A stretch of 64,000 nt of DNA, from contig JADJVB010000005.1 in the NCBI GenBank assembly GCA_016710745.1, positions 186,001 to 250,000 on the forward strand, in the 5' to 3' direction. Positions 53,494 through 63,399 of this stretch are shown here, one piece after another; position 1 is the first letter of the stretch, and every line of letters begins with the position of its first letter. The translations under genes were made by a program, and so were the position numbers. Under the pieces are notes generated by a model. It searched no databases and was not told the origin of the DNA. It was given only the letters and a program-made list of their open reading frames with translations. The DNA comes from Chitinophagaceae bacterium (lineage in GTDB: Bacteria > Bacteroidota > Bacteroidia > Chitinophagales > Chitinophagaceae).

Positions 53494-56400
53494 TTGCTGT
53501 TTTGGCTGGTATTGGCCGTGTTGTTTATTTATGTACTCCCTTTTAACAGGTGGGTTTTTGCATTATCGCTGGTTGCCTGGGCTACCCTTTGGGGTATCTT
53601 ATTTAAGGATGCGATGCGCAAAACCTCGTTTTTCCTGATTTTCATTTTACTGATATTTTCTACCTGGGGTGTTATACATATGAACCCGGTTCAAAACTGG
53701 CTGGTAAAAAAAGCTTCCCAAATCCTGTCTAACGAGTTAAACACGAAAGTTGAAGTAAAACATATAGACCTGAGTTTATTTAATAAATTACTCATCGAAG
53801 GCGTACTGATTGAAGACAGAAAAAAAGACACGCTTTTATATGCAGGTTCCTTAAAATTAAATATCACCGACTGGTTTTTTTTCAAGGACAGGCCGGTGTT
53901 AAAATATGTCGGTCTCTCTGATGCTGTCATCAATATGAACCGCACCGATTCAGTTTGGAATTACCAATTCCTGATCGACTATTTTTCAACGCCCGAAAAA
54001 AAAACCAGCAATAAAAAGAGTATCCAAATTGATCTGAAAATACTGGACCTCAATAATATTATATTTAATAAGGTTGACCGGTGGACTGGACAGGATTTGA
54101 CTGGCCGCGTTAAAAAATTATATGTAACCGCCGAAGATTTAGATTTAACAAAAAAGCTGATTGCCATAAAACAAATAGATATGGAGGATCCGGTTTTTGC
54201 GATCAATGATTATTCGGGCAATAAACCTGCCAGCAATTCGAATGTTAAACTCCCCGTTCGGATCACGGATCCGGATCAGTTAAAATGGAATGTTGCCGGC
54301 TGGCAGCTTAGTGTGTTAAAAATAAATATAAAAAACGGCAGTTTTATTAATGAAAGAGAAACTGCCCGTGGCCCTTACACCGACCGTTTTGACGGACAGC
54401 ATTTTGTATTTGCCAATATTAACGGCGAGTTGAATAATGTGCTGTTTGCTAAAGACACGATCTCATCCAACATTAAATTATCTGCCAGGGAAAAAAGCGG
54501 TTTTGAGGTAAAGCAAATCACCGCTTTGATGAAGATAAGTCCCGATGCCATGGAATTCATCGGACTCGATATCATCACCGATAAAAGCAGGATCGGCGAC
54601 TATTATGCCATGCGGTATAAAAATTTCAATGCCGATATGACCGATTTTTTACATCGAATTAAATTGGAAGGACATTTCAAGAAAAGCAATATTCACAGCG
54701 ACGACCTGGCTTTTTTTGCACCTGAGTTGAAAGCCTGGAACCGGAATATCTTTTTCGACGGCGATGCAAAAGGAAGTATTGACAACCTGTCGGCCAAAGA
54801 TTTCACCCTGAAAAGTGATAACACGATCATCAATGGGGATATTTCCATGACTGGTTTGCCGGATATATACAACACGTTTATCGACCTGAAATCGAAAAAC
54901 GGGCAAACCAATTACCAGGATTTGGTTAAGCTGGTACCTGCTTTAAGAGGAGCTGGCCTAAAACAATTGAGTACATTGGGTAATGTCCGGTTCGTTGGAA
55001 ATTATACCGGCTTTATTAAAGATTTTGTGGCTTATGGCAATATAAGCACGGCATTGGGCAATTTGAATGCCGACATCAATATGAAATTGCCCGACGGCCG
55101 AACACCAACGTACTCGGGCAAGATCTCATCAACAGGTTTCGACCTGGGCCGTTTATTGGGTAATAGCCAATTAGGCCATGTGGCACTCAACGGAAAAGTA
55201 AAAGGCAGCGGCTTTACTATAGAAAAGCTGAATGCCGATTTTGACGGAAAAATACAAAGCTGGTATTATTCGGGCTACACCTATCAAAATATTGTGCTCG
55301 ATGGAAGGTTTGTTAAAAGTCTTTTCACGGGGCACCTCGATATCAATGACCCCAATTTGATAATCAATAACCTGAATGGTTCTATCAGGCTGTTAGGCGA
55401 TAGCACCGAATTTAATTTTGATGCTGACCTGCAACTGGCAAACCTGAATAAATTACATTTTACAAAAGATAATTTTATTTTGTCGGGCAATTTAAATTTA
55501 AATTTTACAGGCAATAACATTGATAATTTTTTGGGTACGGCAAAGTTATTTAATGCCCGGTTATTGCACGATACCACTAAATTATCATTCGATTATTTAA
55601 CGGTGCAATCATTTTTAGAATCGGGCAGCAAAGTGCTTTCGGTGCAGTCTAATGAAATTTCGGGTAACCTTACCGGTAAATTCAAGATACTGGAACTACC
55701 CTCCGTGTTCAAGATTTTCCTGAACCGGTACTACCCTTCTTATTTTACTAAACCGGCTTATGAAAGTGGCGATCAGGATTTTTCTTTTTTGATCAATACC
55801 AAACAGGTCAGCGATTATGTACAACTTTTAGATCAGCGATTGAGCGGGTTCGATAATTCAACTTTTTCGGGGAATTTAAAACTCGCAAAAAGCGAATTCA
55901 ATATCAATGCCGGCGTGCCTGCATTTAGTTATGATGGCAAACTGTTTCAAAATATTACCCTTACCGGAAAAGGTAACCTGGACAGTTTAGATACGGAAAT
56001 TACCGTAGGCGACATTGCCCTCACCGACAGCCTGCGTTTTCCCAACACCAAATTAATCCTTAGTTCAAAAAACGACATATCGAATATCTGGCTATCAACC
56101 AGTGCCAGTAAAACATTGAGCGATGCTCAGTTAAATGCGCAGGTGCAAACCTTTGCCGACGGCGTAAAAATTCACTTTTTTCCTTCTTCTTTTATCCTGA
56201 ACGATAAAAAATGGAAACTGGCCAGGGACGGCGAGATCACCTTACGGAAATCGTACATTGAAGCAACCGATGTTCGTTTTACACAGGGTAACCAGGAGAT
56301 CATTATCTCAACCGAACTCGACGAGCTGACCGACCATACCAATCTGGTGGCAAAATTGAAAACAGTTAACATCAACGACTTTACGACATTCTTTCTGAAA

Positions 56401-57663
56401 CAACCCAGGCTGGAGGGCATTTTAACAGGTACCCTTAAGCTGAAAGATCCGTTTGGTAAACAAATTATTGAGTTTGATGCTGCCGCAGAAGAATTCCGTC
56501 TCGACAATAAAGAAATCGGAACGGTTAATATTACCGGTGAGGTAAATACCACCACAGGGCTGATAACTGCCAAAGGCAGTGCCGACGGCAAACTGAACAA
56601 ATTTAATATCGATGGCCGTTTTAATTACAAAGACTCTACGCTGAACCAGATGAATATTGCATTACAGGCAGAACGGTTCGACATCAGTATTTTAAATAAT
56701 TACCTGGGCGGTATTTTCAGTAACATCAACGGCGATATAAACACAAACGATCTGAAAGTTTATGGTGGGGCGGGGCATAATTTTATTACCGGTACGGTAA
56801 ACGTAACCGAAGCTGAATTGAAAGTAATTTATACGCAGTGTTTATACCGGTTTAACAAAGAGACGATCATTTTTAATCCGGATGAAATTGATTTTGGAAC
56901 ATTACAACTGAGAGACACGTTAAATAACACCGGAACCGTCAGTGGTAAAATGACGCATAACTGGTTTAATGAGATCGGCTTTAACAATATTCAGTTTGAA
57001 ACCGGGAAAATGCTTTTGCTAAATACCAACAGCCGGGATAACAGCCAGTTTTACGGCACCGTTATTGGTAAAGCATTAATGAGATTGAACGGGCCGGTTA
57101 CCGATATGCGGATGGATATCACCGGCGAACCTTCGGCTGTTGACAGCAGTCATATTTATATTCCCACCAGCACCAGCCAGGAATACGGAAAAATTGACTA
57201 CATCGATTTTATCCAGTATGGTAGTAAAATGGAAGACGGATACAAAGGAAAAAAAGAAACCAATTTCCTGGTGAATATGAATTTAACGGCTAACCCTGCC
57301 TGTAAGATAGACGTGATACTGGATGAGGTAACCGGTGATATCATAAAAGGGCGCGGAAATGGCATTTTAAATATCACGGTAGGTACCAAGGAACCATTAA
57401 CCATAAGGGGCCGGTATAATATTACGGACGGCGAGTATAAATTTAATTTTCAAACCTTTTTACAAAAATACTTTACCATTAACCAGGGTTCCATCACCTG
57501 GAACGGAGATCCGTATGAAGCTCAGATCAATATTGACGCAGAGTACCTGGCCCGCAATGTTGATTTCAGCAGCCCTGGCAACCAGCCGGGGAAAATTCCA
57601 GGTGCGGTCGAATTTGAATATTGTAGCTCATTTAACCAACACACTCAAGTCGCCAAAAATTAA
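53494..57663 (+). CDS. tamB: TamB-like translocation and assembly module protein, N-terminal part (frameshifted)
   Basis: 1389-residue frame: one or two N-terminal membrane helices (TSFFLIFILLIFSTWGVI), then a region (about residues 65-110: LSNELNTKVEVKHIDLSLFNKLLIEGVLIED) typical of the AsmA/TamB start, followed by long beta-helix repeats, and the TamB/DUF490 domain. It loses frame near 57591-57598 (GGGGAAAA): one base too many. The protein continues at 57515-58339. TTG is used at 53494, but the frame is open for another 50 bp upstream. TamB spans the periplasm and partners TamL. Confidence 0.9.
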   Translation: MLFWLVLAVLFIYVLPFNRWVFALSLVAWATLWGILFKDAMRKTSFFLIFILLIFSTWGVIHMNPVQNWLVKKASQILSNELNTKVEVKHIDLSLFNKLLIEGVLIEDRKKDTLLYAGSLKLNITDWFFFKDRPVLKYVGLSDAVINMNRTDSVWNYQFLIDYFSTPEKKTSNKKSIQIDLKILDLNNIIFNKVDRWTGQDLTGRVKKLYVTAEDLDLTKKLIAIKQIDMEDPVFAINDYSGNKPASNSNVKLPVRITDPDQLKWNVAGWQLSVLKINIKNGSFINERETARGPYTDRFDGQHFVFANINGELNNVLFAKDTISSNIKLSAREKSGFEVKQITALMKISPDAMEFIGLDIITDKSRIGDYYAMRYKNFNADMTDFLHRIKLEGHFKKSNIHSDDLAFFAPELKAWNRNIFFDGDAKGSIDNLSAKDFTLKSDNTIINGDISMTGLPDIYNTFIDLKSKNGQTNYQDLVKLVPALRGAGLKQLSTLGNVRFVGNYTGFIKDFVAYGNISTALGNLNADINMKLPDGRTPTYSGKISSTGFDLGRLLGNSQLGHVALNGKVKGSGFTIEKLNADFDGKIQSWYYSGYTYQNIVLDGRFVKSLFTGHLDINDPNLIINNLNGSIRLLGDSTEFNFDADLQLANLNKLHFTKDNFILSGNLNLNFTGNNIDNFLGTAKLFNARLLHDTTKLSFDYLTVQSFLESGSKVLSVQSNEISGNLTGKFKILELPSVFKIFLNRYYPSYFTKPAYESGDQDFSFLINTKQVSDYVQLLDQRLSGFDNSTFSGNLKLAKSEFNINAGVPAFSYDGKLFQNITLTGKGNLDSLDTEITVGDIALTDSLRFPNTKLILSSKNDISNIWLSTSASKTLSDAQLNAQVQTFADGVKIHFFPSSFILNDKKWKLARDGEITLRKSYIEATDVRFTQGNQEIIISTELDELTDHTNLVAKLKTVNINDFTTFFLKQPRLEGILTGTLKLKDPFGKQIIEFDAAAEEFRLDNKEIGTVNITGEVNTTTGLITAKGSADGKLNKFNIDGRFNYKDSTLNQMNIALQAERFDISILNNYLGGIFSNINGDINTNDLKVYGGAGHNFITGTVNVTEAELKVIYTQCLYRFNKETIIFNPDEIDFGTLQLRDTLNNTGTVSGKMTHNWFNEIGFNNIQFETGKMLLLNTNSRDNSQFYGTVIGKALMRLNGPVTDMRMDITGEPSAVDSSHIYIPTSTSQEYGKIDYIDFIQYGSKMEDGYKGKKETNFLVNMNLTANPACKIDVILDEVTGDIIKGRGNGILNITVGTKEPLTIRGRYNITDGEYKFNFQTFLQKYFTINQGSITWNGDPYEAQINIDAEYLARNVDFSSPGNQPGKIPGAVEFEYCSSFNQHTQVAKN

Positions 57664-58339
57664 TTTCGAATTTGAGATTCCCGAAAATCAGCAAACGGAT
57701 TATTCAAAAGATCCGGTGTTGCTCGAGAATCTGAAAAAATTCTCGAAAGATGAGAACGAACAAAACAGGCAGGTAGCGTCTTTGTTATTGTTTAATACAT
57801 TTATTAACGACAATAACGGTAGTTTCGGTGCGTCAACGGCTTCCTTTTTATCGGGCACAGCGGGTCAGGTAATTTCCGGTTTTTTAAACAACCAGTTAAC
57901 CAAGGTTTTTCAAAAATTATTTAAAGACCCAACACTCACTCCATATATCAGCTTTAACTCCAATTATAATTTAACCAGCACCGAACTGATCAATGCACTG
58001 GAAGCGTCGGGCAATTTTGGGTTTAAAAAAGCATATATCAACGGCAGGCTGGTTGTTTCGCTGGGTGGAAATATTGACTATAACAACCCCTATATTCTGG
58101 CAGCCCGTAATACGAACGTTTTACTTACCCCCGATATTACCGTTGAATACCTGTTAACCAAAGATGGTAAGTTAAGAATTGTGGGATTTAACCGAACGGT
58201 TGTTGATGCCACCCTTGGCCAGCGTAATCGAACCGGTATTCGTTTGTCATACGGAAGAGATTTTGATACTTATTCCAAGGCCGAAAGGATAGCCCGAAGG
58301 GAAGAACGCCGGAAAAAGAAAAACGCCAATACCCCTTAA
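57515..58339 (+). CDS. TamB-like protein, C-terminal part (frameshifted)
   Basis: 274-residue frame. The real TamB-derived part starts near residue 28 (GKFQVRSNLNIVAHLTNTLK, then INFEFEIPENQQTDY) and contains VASLLLFNTFINDNNGSF, a feature of TamB C-termini, and the beta-rich ending TGIRLSYGRDFDTYSKAERI. It should be read as one protein of about 1615 residues with the preceding frame. Its stop is adjacent to the convergent ribBA stop with no gap. Confidence 0.87.
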   Translation: MKLRSILTQSTWPAMLISAALATSRGKFQVRSNLNIVAHLTNTLKSPKINFEFEIPENQQTDYSKDPVLLENLKKFSKDENEQNRQVASLLLFNTFINDNNGSFGASTASFLSGTAGQVISGFLNNQLTKVFQKLFKDPTLTPYISFNSNYNLTSTELINALEASGNFGFKKAYINGRLVVSLGGNIDYNNPYILAARNTNVLLTPDITVEYLLTKDGKLRIVGFNRTVVDATLGQRNRTGIRLSYGRDFDTYSKAERIARREERRKKKNANTP

Positions 58340-59542
58340 TCATCCATTCATGATCTCGTGGCCAAGTTTATCCCGCTTGGTTTGCAGGTATTTTATATTG
58401 TGCGGATTGCTGGCTATTTCTATTTGTACATTTTCAACAATTTCCAACCCATAACCCAGCAGGCCAACCCGTTTACGGGGATTATTGCTCATCAATTTCA
58501 TTTTACTAATGCCCAGGTGCCTTAAAATTTGGGCCCCAACACCGTAGTCACGTTGATCCATATCAAACCCAAGTTCAATATTGGCTTCTACCGTATCCAT
58601 ACCCTGCTCCTGCAGTTTGTATGCTTTAAGTTTATTTAGCAAACCGATGCCACGCCCCTCCTGGTTCATGTACAATACCACGCCTTTACCGGCCGCCTCA
58701 ACCATTTTCAGGGCATGTTGCAACTGGTCGCCACAATCGCAGCGTAGCGAACCCAAAATATCGCCCGTCATGCAACTGCTGTGTACCCGCACCAGAACCG
58801 GCTCATCTTTTTCCCAATTTCCTTTTTTTAAGGCCATATGAACTTCGCGGGTATTGATCTGTTCAAAGGCGATCAGTTCAAAAACGCCGTATTTGGTAGG
58901 CAGTTGAACACGAACTTCTTCCCTGATCAGCGTTTCCTGTTTTAACCGGTAGGCAATCAGGTCTTTAACGGAGATCAGTTTAAGGCCGAATTTCTTCGCA
59001 ATTTCTGTTAACTGGGGCAGCCGGGCCATGCTGCCGTCTTCGTTCATTATTTCTACCAATACACCTGCCGGCTGCAACCCGGCCATACGGGCCAGGTCAA
59101 CTGCGGCTTCGGTATGTCCTATCCGGCGTAACACGCCGCCTGTTTTTGCCTTTAATGGAAAAATATGCCCGGGCCTGCCCAGATCTTCCGGCCTGGTTTG
59201 CGGATTAACCAATGCCTTAATGGTTTTGGACCTGTCGTGCGCCGAAATACCCGTTGTGCAACCATCGCCCAATAAATCAATACTAACGGTAAATGCGGTT
59301 TCATGCAACGAGGTATTATCCATCACCATGGGCTGCAGGTTCAATTCCCGGCAACGCTCTTCGGTGATGGGGGCACAGATCAGGCCACGGCCATGGGTGC
59401 TCATAAAATTGATGATCTCTGGCGTAGCATGTTCTGCAGCGGCAATAAAATCGCCTTCATTCTCACGATCCTCATCATCTACCACGATGATCAGTTTTCC
59501 CTTTTTTATGTCGTCGATGGCGCTCTCAATACTATCCAGCAT
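58340..59542 (-). CDS. ribBA: Bifunctional 3,4-dihydroxy-2-butanone-4-phosphate synthase / GTP cyclohydrolase II
   Basis: 400 residues. The RibB half has VVDDEDRENEGDFIAAAEH, HGRGLICAP and GDGCTTGISAHDR. The RibA half (from about residue 200) has the zinc cysteines in SSCMTGDILGSLRCDCGDQL and QEGRGIGLLNK. The two activities start the riboflavin pathway from ribulose 5-phosphate and GTP. No FMN riboswitch is visible upstream. Confidence 0.96.
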   Translation of the reverse strand: MLDSIESAIDDIKKGKLIIVVDDEDRENEGDFIAAAEHATPEIINFMSTHGRGLICAPITEERCRELNLQPMVMDNTSLHETAFTVSIDLLGDGCTTGISAHDRSKTIKALVNPQTRPEDLGRPGHIFPLKAKTGGVLRRIGHTEAAVDLARMAGLQPAGVLVEIMNEDGSMARLPQLTEIAKKFGLKLISVKDLIAYRLKQETLIREEVRVQLPTKYGVFELIAFEQINTREVHMALKKGNWEKDEPVLVRVHSSCMTGDILGSLRCDCGDQLQHALKMVEAAGKGVVLYMNQEGRGIGLLNKLKAYKLQEQGMDTVEANIELGFDMDQRDYGVGAQILRHLGISKMKLMSNNPRKRVGLLGYGLEIVENVQIEIASNPHNIKYLQTKRDKLGHEIMNG

Positions 59543-59945
59543 ATATTGTCAATTAAGCCGCAAAGTTAACAAGATTTGAAGGTTGTTCCTTTCGCTTTCG
59601 GAAAAACCTCACATTATACTTGATGGCTATATTAAAATAACCAGAGAAAACCGGCATAGCGCAATGTATTTTTTGTTTAAGATCATTCTTTCTGACCAAC
59701 CATCCGGTTAATATAAAAAACGGTATTTAGAGCCGGATTTTTACTTGTTTCAAGGCAAACAATCGCGTTTAAAAAAAATCAGGTAAAACCCCTGTTAAGG
59801 CATAATCAGGGTTAATTTATGGTTAACAAAATTATATCTCCGAGTTAAAAAAAACCGGACATCGATAATCCTAATAATTTGTTAATAAAAGTTGACATTA
59901 TTCAGGTTTTATTTAGTTTCTTTGCCAGCGTAAAAACAAACTATT
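59543..59945. other. Intergenic region between ribBA and the TonB-dependent receptor
   Basis: 403 bp, AT-rich. No gene is visible. It holds the putative promoter of the receptor near its end and the ribBA promoter near its start. I see no riboswitch or conserved RNA. Confidence 0.55.
59892..59924 (+). promoter_or_regulatory. Putative promoter of the TonB-dependent receptor
   Basis: TTG at 59892 and TTTCTTTG at 59917-59924 resemble the -33 (TTG) and -7 (TAnnTTTG) elements at a spacing of 22 bp, though the -7 box has TT instead of TA. The ATG follows at 59946. Confidence 0.45.
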
Positions 59946-62900
59946 ATGAGATTACAAAAAATCGTTCCTTTATTTTTGGCATTAATGGCAATTTCGGCCA
60001 TTTCCATGTCGCAGGTTACTACCAGTAGTATGAATGGCGTTGTGAAAACTTTGAGTGGTGCAGATTTGGCTGGTGCTACGGTCATTGCAACCCATACGCC
60101 AACCGGTACCGTTTATTCTACTGCTACCCGTAAGGGTGGAATATATTATATTACCAATATGAATCCGGGAGGTCCATACACGGTTACGGTATCGTTTGTT
60201 GGATTTAAACCTTTAACAAAAGACGGTTTAAACCTGTCGTTAGGTGAAACCTTAAACGAAAATTTCGAACTGCTGGAAACCAGCAGTAATTTGAAAGAAG
60301 TTGTTGTGGCTACCAAAGCCATTCAAACAGCCGGCAAAGGTGGTACCGAAACCAGCATCGGCAGAGACAAAATGGCCAATTTACCTACCGTAGGTAGAAA
60401 CGTAGCGGACTATTTAAGATTTGTACCTCAGGCTAAAGTTGATGGAAGCGGTGGTGTTTCGTTGGCGGGTCAAAACAACCGGTACAATTCGTTCTATATT
60501 GATGGTGCTGTTAATAATGATGTTTTTGGTTTATCGGCTTCGGGTACCAATGGTGGCCAGGCAGGTATTGCACCAATTTCTATTGATGCCATTGATCAGT
60601 TCCAGGTAATTCTTTCTCCATATGATGCGTCGTTGGGTAATTTTACCGGCGGTGGTATTAATGCCATTACCCGCAGCGGAACAAATAACTTAACAGGTTC
60701 AGTTTACTATTTTTTCCGCAACGAAAAACTCTCCGGCAAAACACCCGGCGTTGATAAAAGCACGGCAGAAAGACTGGCTGAATTTAAAAACAGAACCATG
60801 GGTTTCCGCGTTGGTGGCGCCATCATCAAAAACAAATTATTCTTCTTCCTGAATGGCGAAGTACAACGTGATAAGCGTCCGCAGCCATTTGATTTTGCTA
60901 CCTATAACGGCGCGTCGAACCAGGCAGCAATTGAAGGACTTGCCAATACATTGAGAACAACTTATGGATATGATCCGGGCGGATTCATTGACAATCCTGA
61001 AACAATTGAAGCCAACCGGGTTGCCGCCAAAATTGACTGGAATATCAGCCAGAAACATAAGGTAAGTCTGAGTTACAGGTATAATGACGGTTTCAGAAAC
61101 AATACCTCAAGAAGCAGTAATTCAACCATTAATTTCTTTAATAACGGCATATTATTCCCGTCTACAACACATTCCGGCTCACTGGAATTTAATTCCAAAT
61201 TCAATAACAACGTCAATAACAAATTATTGATCACGATGACCCAGGTTGTTGATGACAGGGGTGCCATTGGTAGCAATTTCCCCCGGGTTACCATTAATGA
61301 TGGAACCGGACGGATTGTTTTTGGAACGGAAGAATTCTCTACCGGAAACTATCTGAAGCAGAATAACATTGCTTTATTCGATGTTTTTAAATATTATAAA
61401 GGCAAATACATATTGTCAATAGGTACCGACAATGAGATCAGTAATTCAACCAACATCTTTATTCGTCAGAACTATGGTTCTTATGTATTTAAAGACCTGG
61501 CTACTTTTTTAGGCGGAGGTACAGCTGATACCTATAACAGAACTTACTCATTACTTGACCCCCCCGGTACTACCGGTGATGCCTCATTGGAAGCGGCGGC
61601 CAAATTCAATACCCTGCGTTTAGGCTTCTTTGCAGGAGACGAAATTAAAGTGAACAATAACCTTACAGTAACTTTAGGTTTACGTGCTGATAACACCAAG
61701 TTTATCACCACACCAAAAACGGATCAGTTCTTTAATGACACGGCTATTGGTAAACTTTCGGTTTATCACGACTTAAAAGGCGCCCGTTCGGGTCAGATCT
61801 CAAGTCCGAAATGGTCATTAAACCCAAGGATCGGAGTTGTATACAAGCTTCCTGAAGAAGGAATTATCATTCGTGGTGGTATGGGATTATTTACCGGCAG
61901 GGTTCCATTGGTGTGGCCTGGTGGCGTATATAATAACAATGGTATTAGTTTGGCTGGTATTTTTAGATCTAACGTGCTTTTCCGTCCAAATCCGGATGGT
62001 CAATATGTTGCCTCTGATTTCGGAATTAACGTACCTGTTCCCTCGGGCCAGGTTGATCTGATTGCAAAAGACTTCAGAATGAACAAGATTTTCAGAACCT
62101 CATTGGCCGTTGATAAACAACTGGGCAAAAAATGGAAACTAACTATCGAAGGTATCTTTACTAAAAACATAAACGAAATTGATTACAAAAGAGTTGATGT
62201 ATTACCTGCTAACCTGAAATCGGTTGGTGTTGATGTTAGGGATGTACACTCTTTAACCGGCAGTATAGCCAGTCAGATTCCATTAAGGTCGAACGGTACC
62301 AATCCATACACTGGTATTTATTTATTAAGCAACAGCAGTGGTAAAAAAGGATATTCGTATAATTTTACCGTTTCTTTAGACAAGGCCTGGAACAACAACT
62401 GGGCGGTTAATGCCAATTATTCGTATGGTAATTCTATCGTGCTGAATGAAGGTACCAGCTCCCAAAACAACTCCCAATGGCGTTTTATGGAAACAGTAAA
62501 CGGGCGTAATAACCAGGGCCTTTCAACCAGCGATTTTGATGTCAATCACAGGATCAATGCCTACGCTTCCAAGAAATTTACTTACCTGAAAGGGCTGTTG
62601 GCAACAACCATTTCGTTGGTGTATAACGGACAAAGTGGTAACCCATACAGTTATGTATTGAACAGGGGTTTAGTGAGGGATCTGGATAACTTTGAAACCA
62701 ACGACCTGATCTATATACCTACTAAAACAGAATTGAACAGTATGGTTTTCTTGTCCAACACAACCGGCGGTGTAACTTATACGCCGCAACAACAGCGCGA
62801 TCTGTTTGATGCCTATATTGATAACGACAAATATCTGAAAAAACACCGCGGCCAGTATGCTGAGCGCAACGGTGCCCGTACGCCATTTACCCATGTGGTT

Positions 62901-63197
62901 GACCTGAAATTACAACAGGATGTGAATTTGAAATTGGGAAGTAAAACTTACCAGTTACAGATCACCTACGATATATTCAACTTAACCAACCTGATCAGCA
63001 GGGATGCCGGTAAGCAATATTTTGTTACGAACGATCAGTTCACGATCCTCGACTTTACCGGTTATGTAAGTGGAACTAATTTAACGCCGCAGTACCGGTT
63101 TACACCGCCAGCTGGTGGCTCACCATACAACCTTTCTGATGGTGTATTTAACAGCTCAAGGTGGTCGAGCCAGTTAGGTATCAGATTAAGTTTCTAA
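59946..63197 (+). CDS. TonB-dependent receptor with carboxypeptidase regulatory-like domain
   Basis: 1083 residues. A signal peptide ends near MSQ, then a carboxypeptidase regulatory-like domain (residues about 28-110: GVVKTLSGADLAGATVIATH...GFKPL). The plug follows (RNVADYLRFVPQAKVDGSGGVSLAGQNNRYNSFYIDGAVNN) and then a long beta-barrel ending GIRLSF. The plug pattern resembles Oar-type receptors, which lack an adjacent SusD. No SusD-like gene lies within the window, so it is likely an Oar-like or general receptor rather than a SusC. Substrate unknown. Confidence 0.93.
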   Translation: MRLQKIVPLFLALMAISAISMSQVTTSSMNGVVKTLSGADLAGATVIATHTPTGTVYSTATRKGGIYYITNMNPGGPYTVTVSFVGFKPLTKDGLNLSLGETLNENFELLETSSNLKEVVVATKAIQTAGKGGTETSIGRDKMANLPTVGRNVADYLRFVPQAKVDGSGGVSLAGQNNRYNSFYIDGAVNNDVFGLSASGTNGGQAGIAPISIDAIDQFQVILSPYDASLGNFTGGGINAITRSGTNNLTGSVYYFFRNEKLSGKTPGVDKSTAERLAEFKNRTMGFRVGGAIIKNKLFFFLNGEVQRDKRPQPFDFATYNGASNQAAIEGLANTLRTTYGYDPGGFIDNPETIEANRVAAKIDWNISQKHKVSLSYRYNDGFRNNTSRSSNSTINFFNNGILFPSTTHSGSLEFNSKFNNNVNNKLLITMTQVVDDRGAIGSNFPRVTINDGTGRIVFGTEEFSTGNYLKQNNIALFDVFKYYKGKYILSIGTDNEISNSTNIFIRQNYGSYVFKDLATFLGGGTADTYNRTYSLLDPPGTTGDASLEAAAKFNTLRLGFFAGDEIKVNNNLTVTLGLRADNTKFITTPKTDQFFNDTAIGKLSVYHDLKGARSGQISSPKWSLNPRIGVVYKLPEEGIIIRGGMGLFTGRVPLVWPGGVYNNNGISLAGIFRSNVLFRPNPDGQYVASDFGINVPVPSGQVDLIAKDFRMNKIFRTSLAVDKQLGKKWKLTIEGIFTKNINEIDYKRVDVLPANLKSVGVDVRDVHSLTGSIASQIPLRSNGTNPYTGIYLLSNSSGKKGYSYNFTVSLDKAWNNNWAVNANYSYGNSIVLNEGTSSQNNSQWRFMETVNGRNNQGLSTSDFDVNHRINAYASKKFTYLKGLLATTISLVYNGQSGNPYSYVLNRGLVRDLDNFETNDLIYIPTKTELNSMVFLSNTTGGVTYTPQQQRDLFDAYIDNDKYLKKHRGQYAERNGARTPFTHVVDLKLQQDVNLKLGSKTYQLQITYDIFNLTNLISRDAGKQYFVTNDQFTILDFTGYVSGTNLTPQYRFTPPAGGSPYNLSDGVFNSSRWSSQLGIRLSF

Positions 63198-63214
63198 GTA
63201 AAATAAATTACATT

Positions 63215-63247
63215 AAAAAGGCTGTCAAAAGTGACAGCCTTTTTTTA
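63215..63247 (+). terminator. Rho-independent terminator after the TonB-dependent receptor
   Basis: AAAAAGGCTGTCA, loop AAAG, TGACAGCCTTTTTTT. The 13-bp stem is a perfect inverted repeat. Confidence 0.9.
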
Positions 63248-63399
63248 TTTTGTCATTTCGACCGTTGGGGAGAAATCTGTATTGTATATAAAAACAGGTT
63301 TGGGGTAAAAATTACGATTCACGAAACAGCTATCAACGCTATGTTAAACGTATACCGGTCCTCAGGGAGTTGAACAAATCAAAATAAATCTGCAATAAA

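Noticed and set aside
10900..57600. Programmed ribosomal frameshifting at the seven broken genes
   Set aside because: Directions differ (five need an added base, two a removed base) and no slippery heptamer with a downstream structure is shared. Sequence error is simpler.
59543..59700. FMN riboswitch before ribBA
   Set aside because: The conserved helices and core of the FMN aptamer are not visible upstream of the start at 59542.
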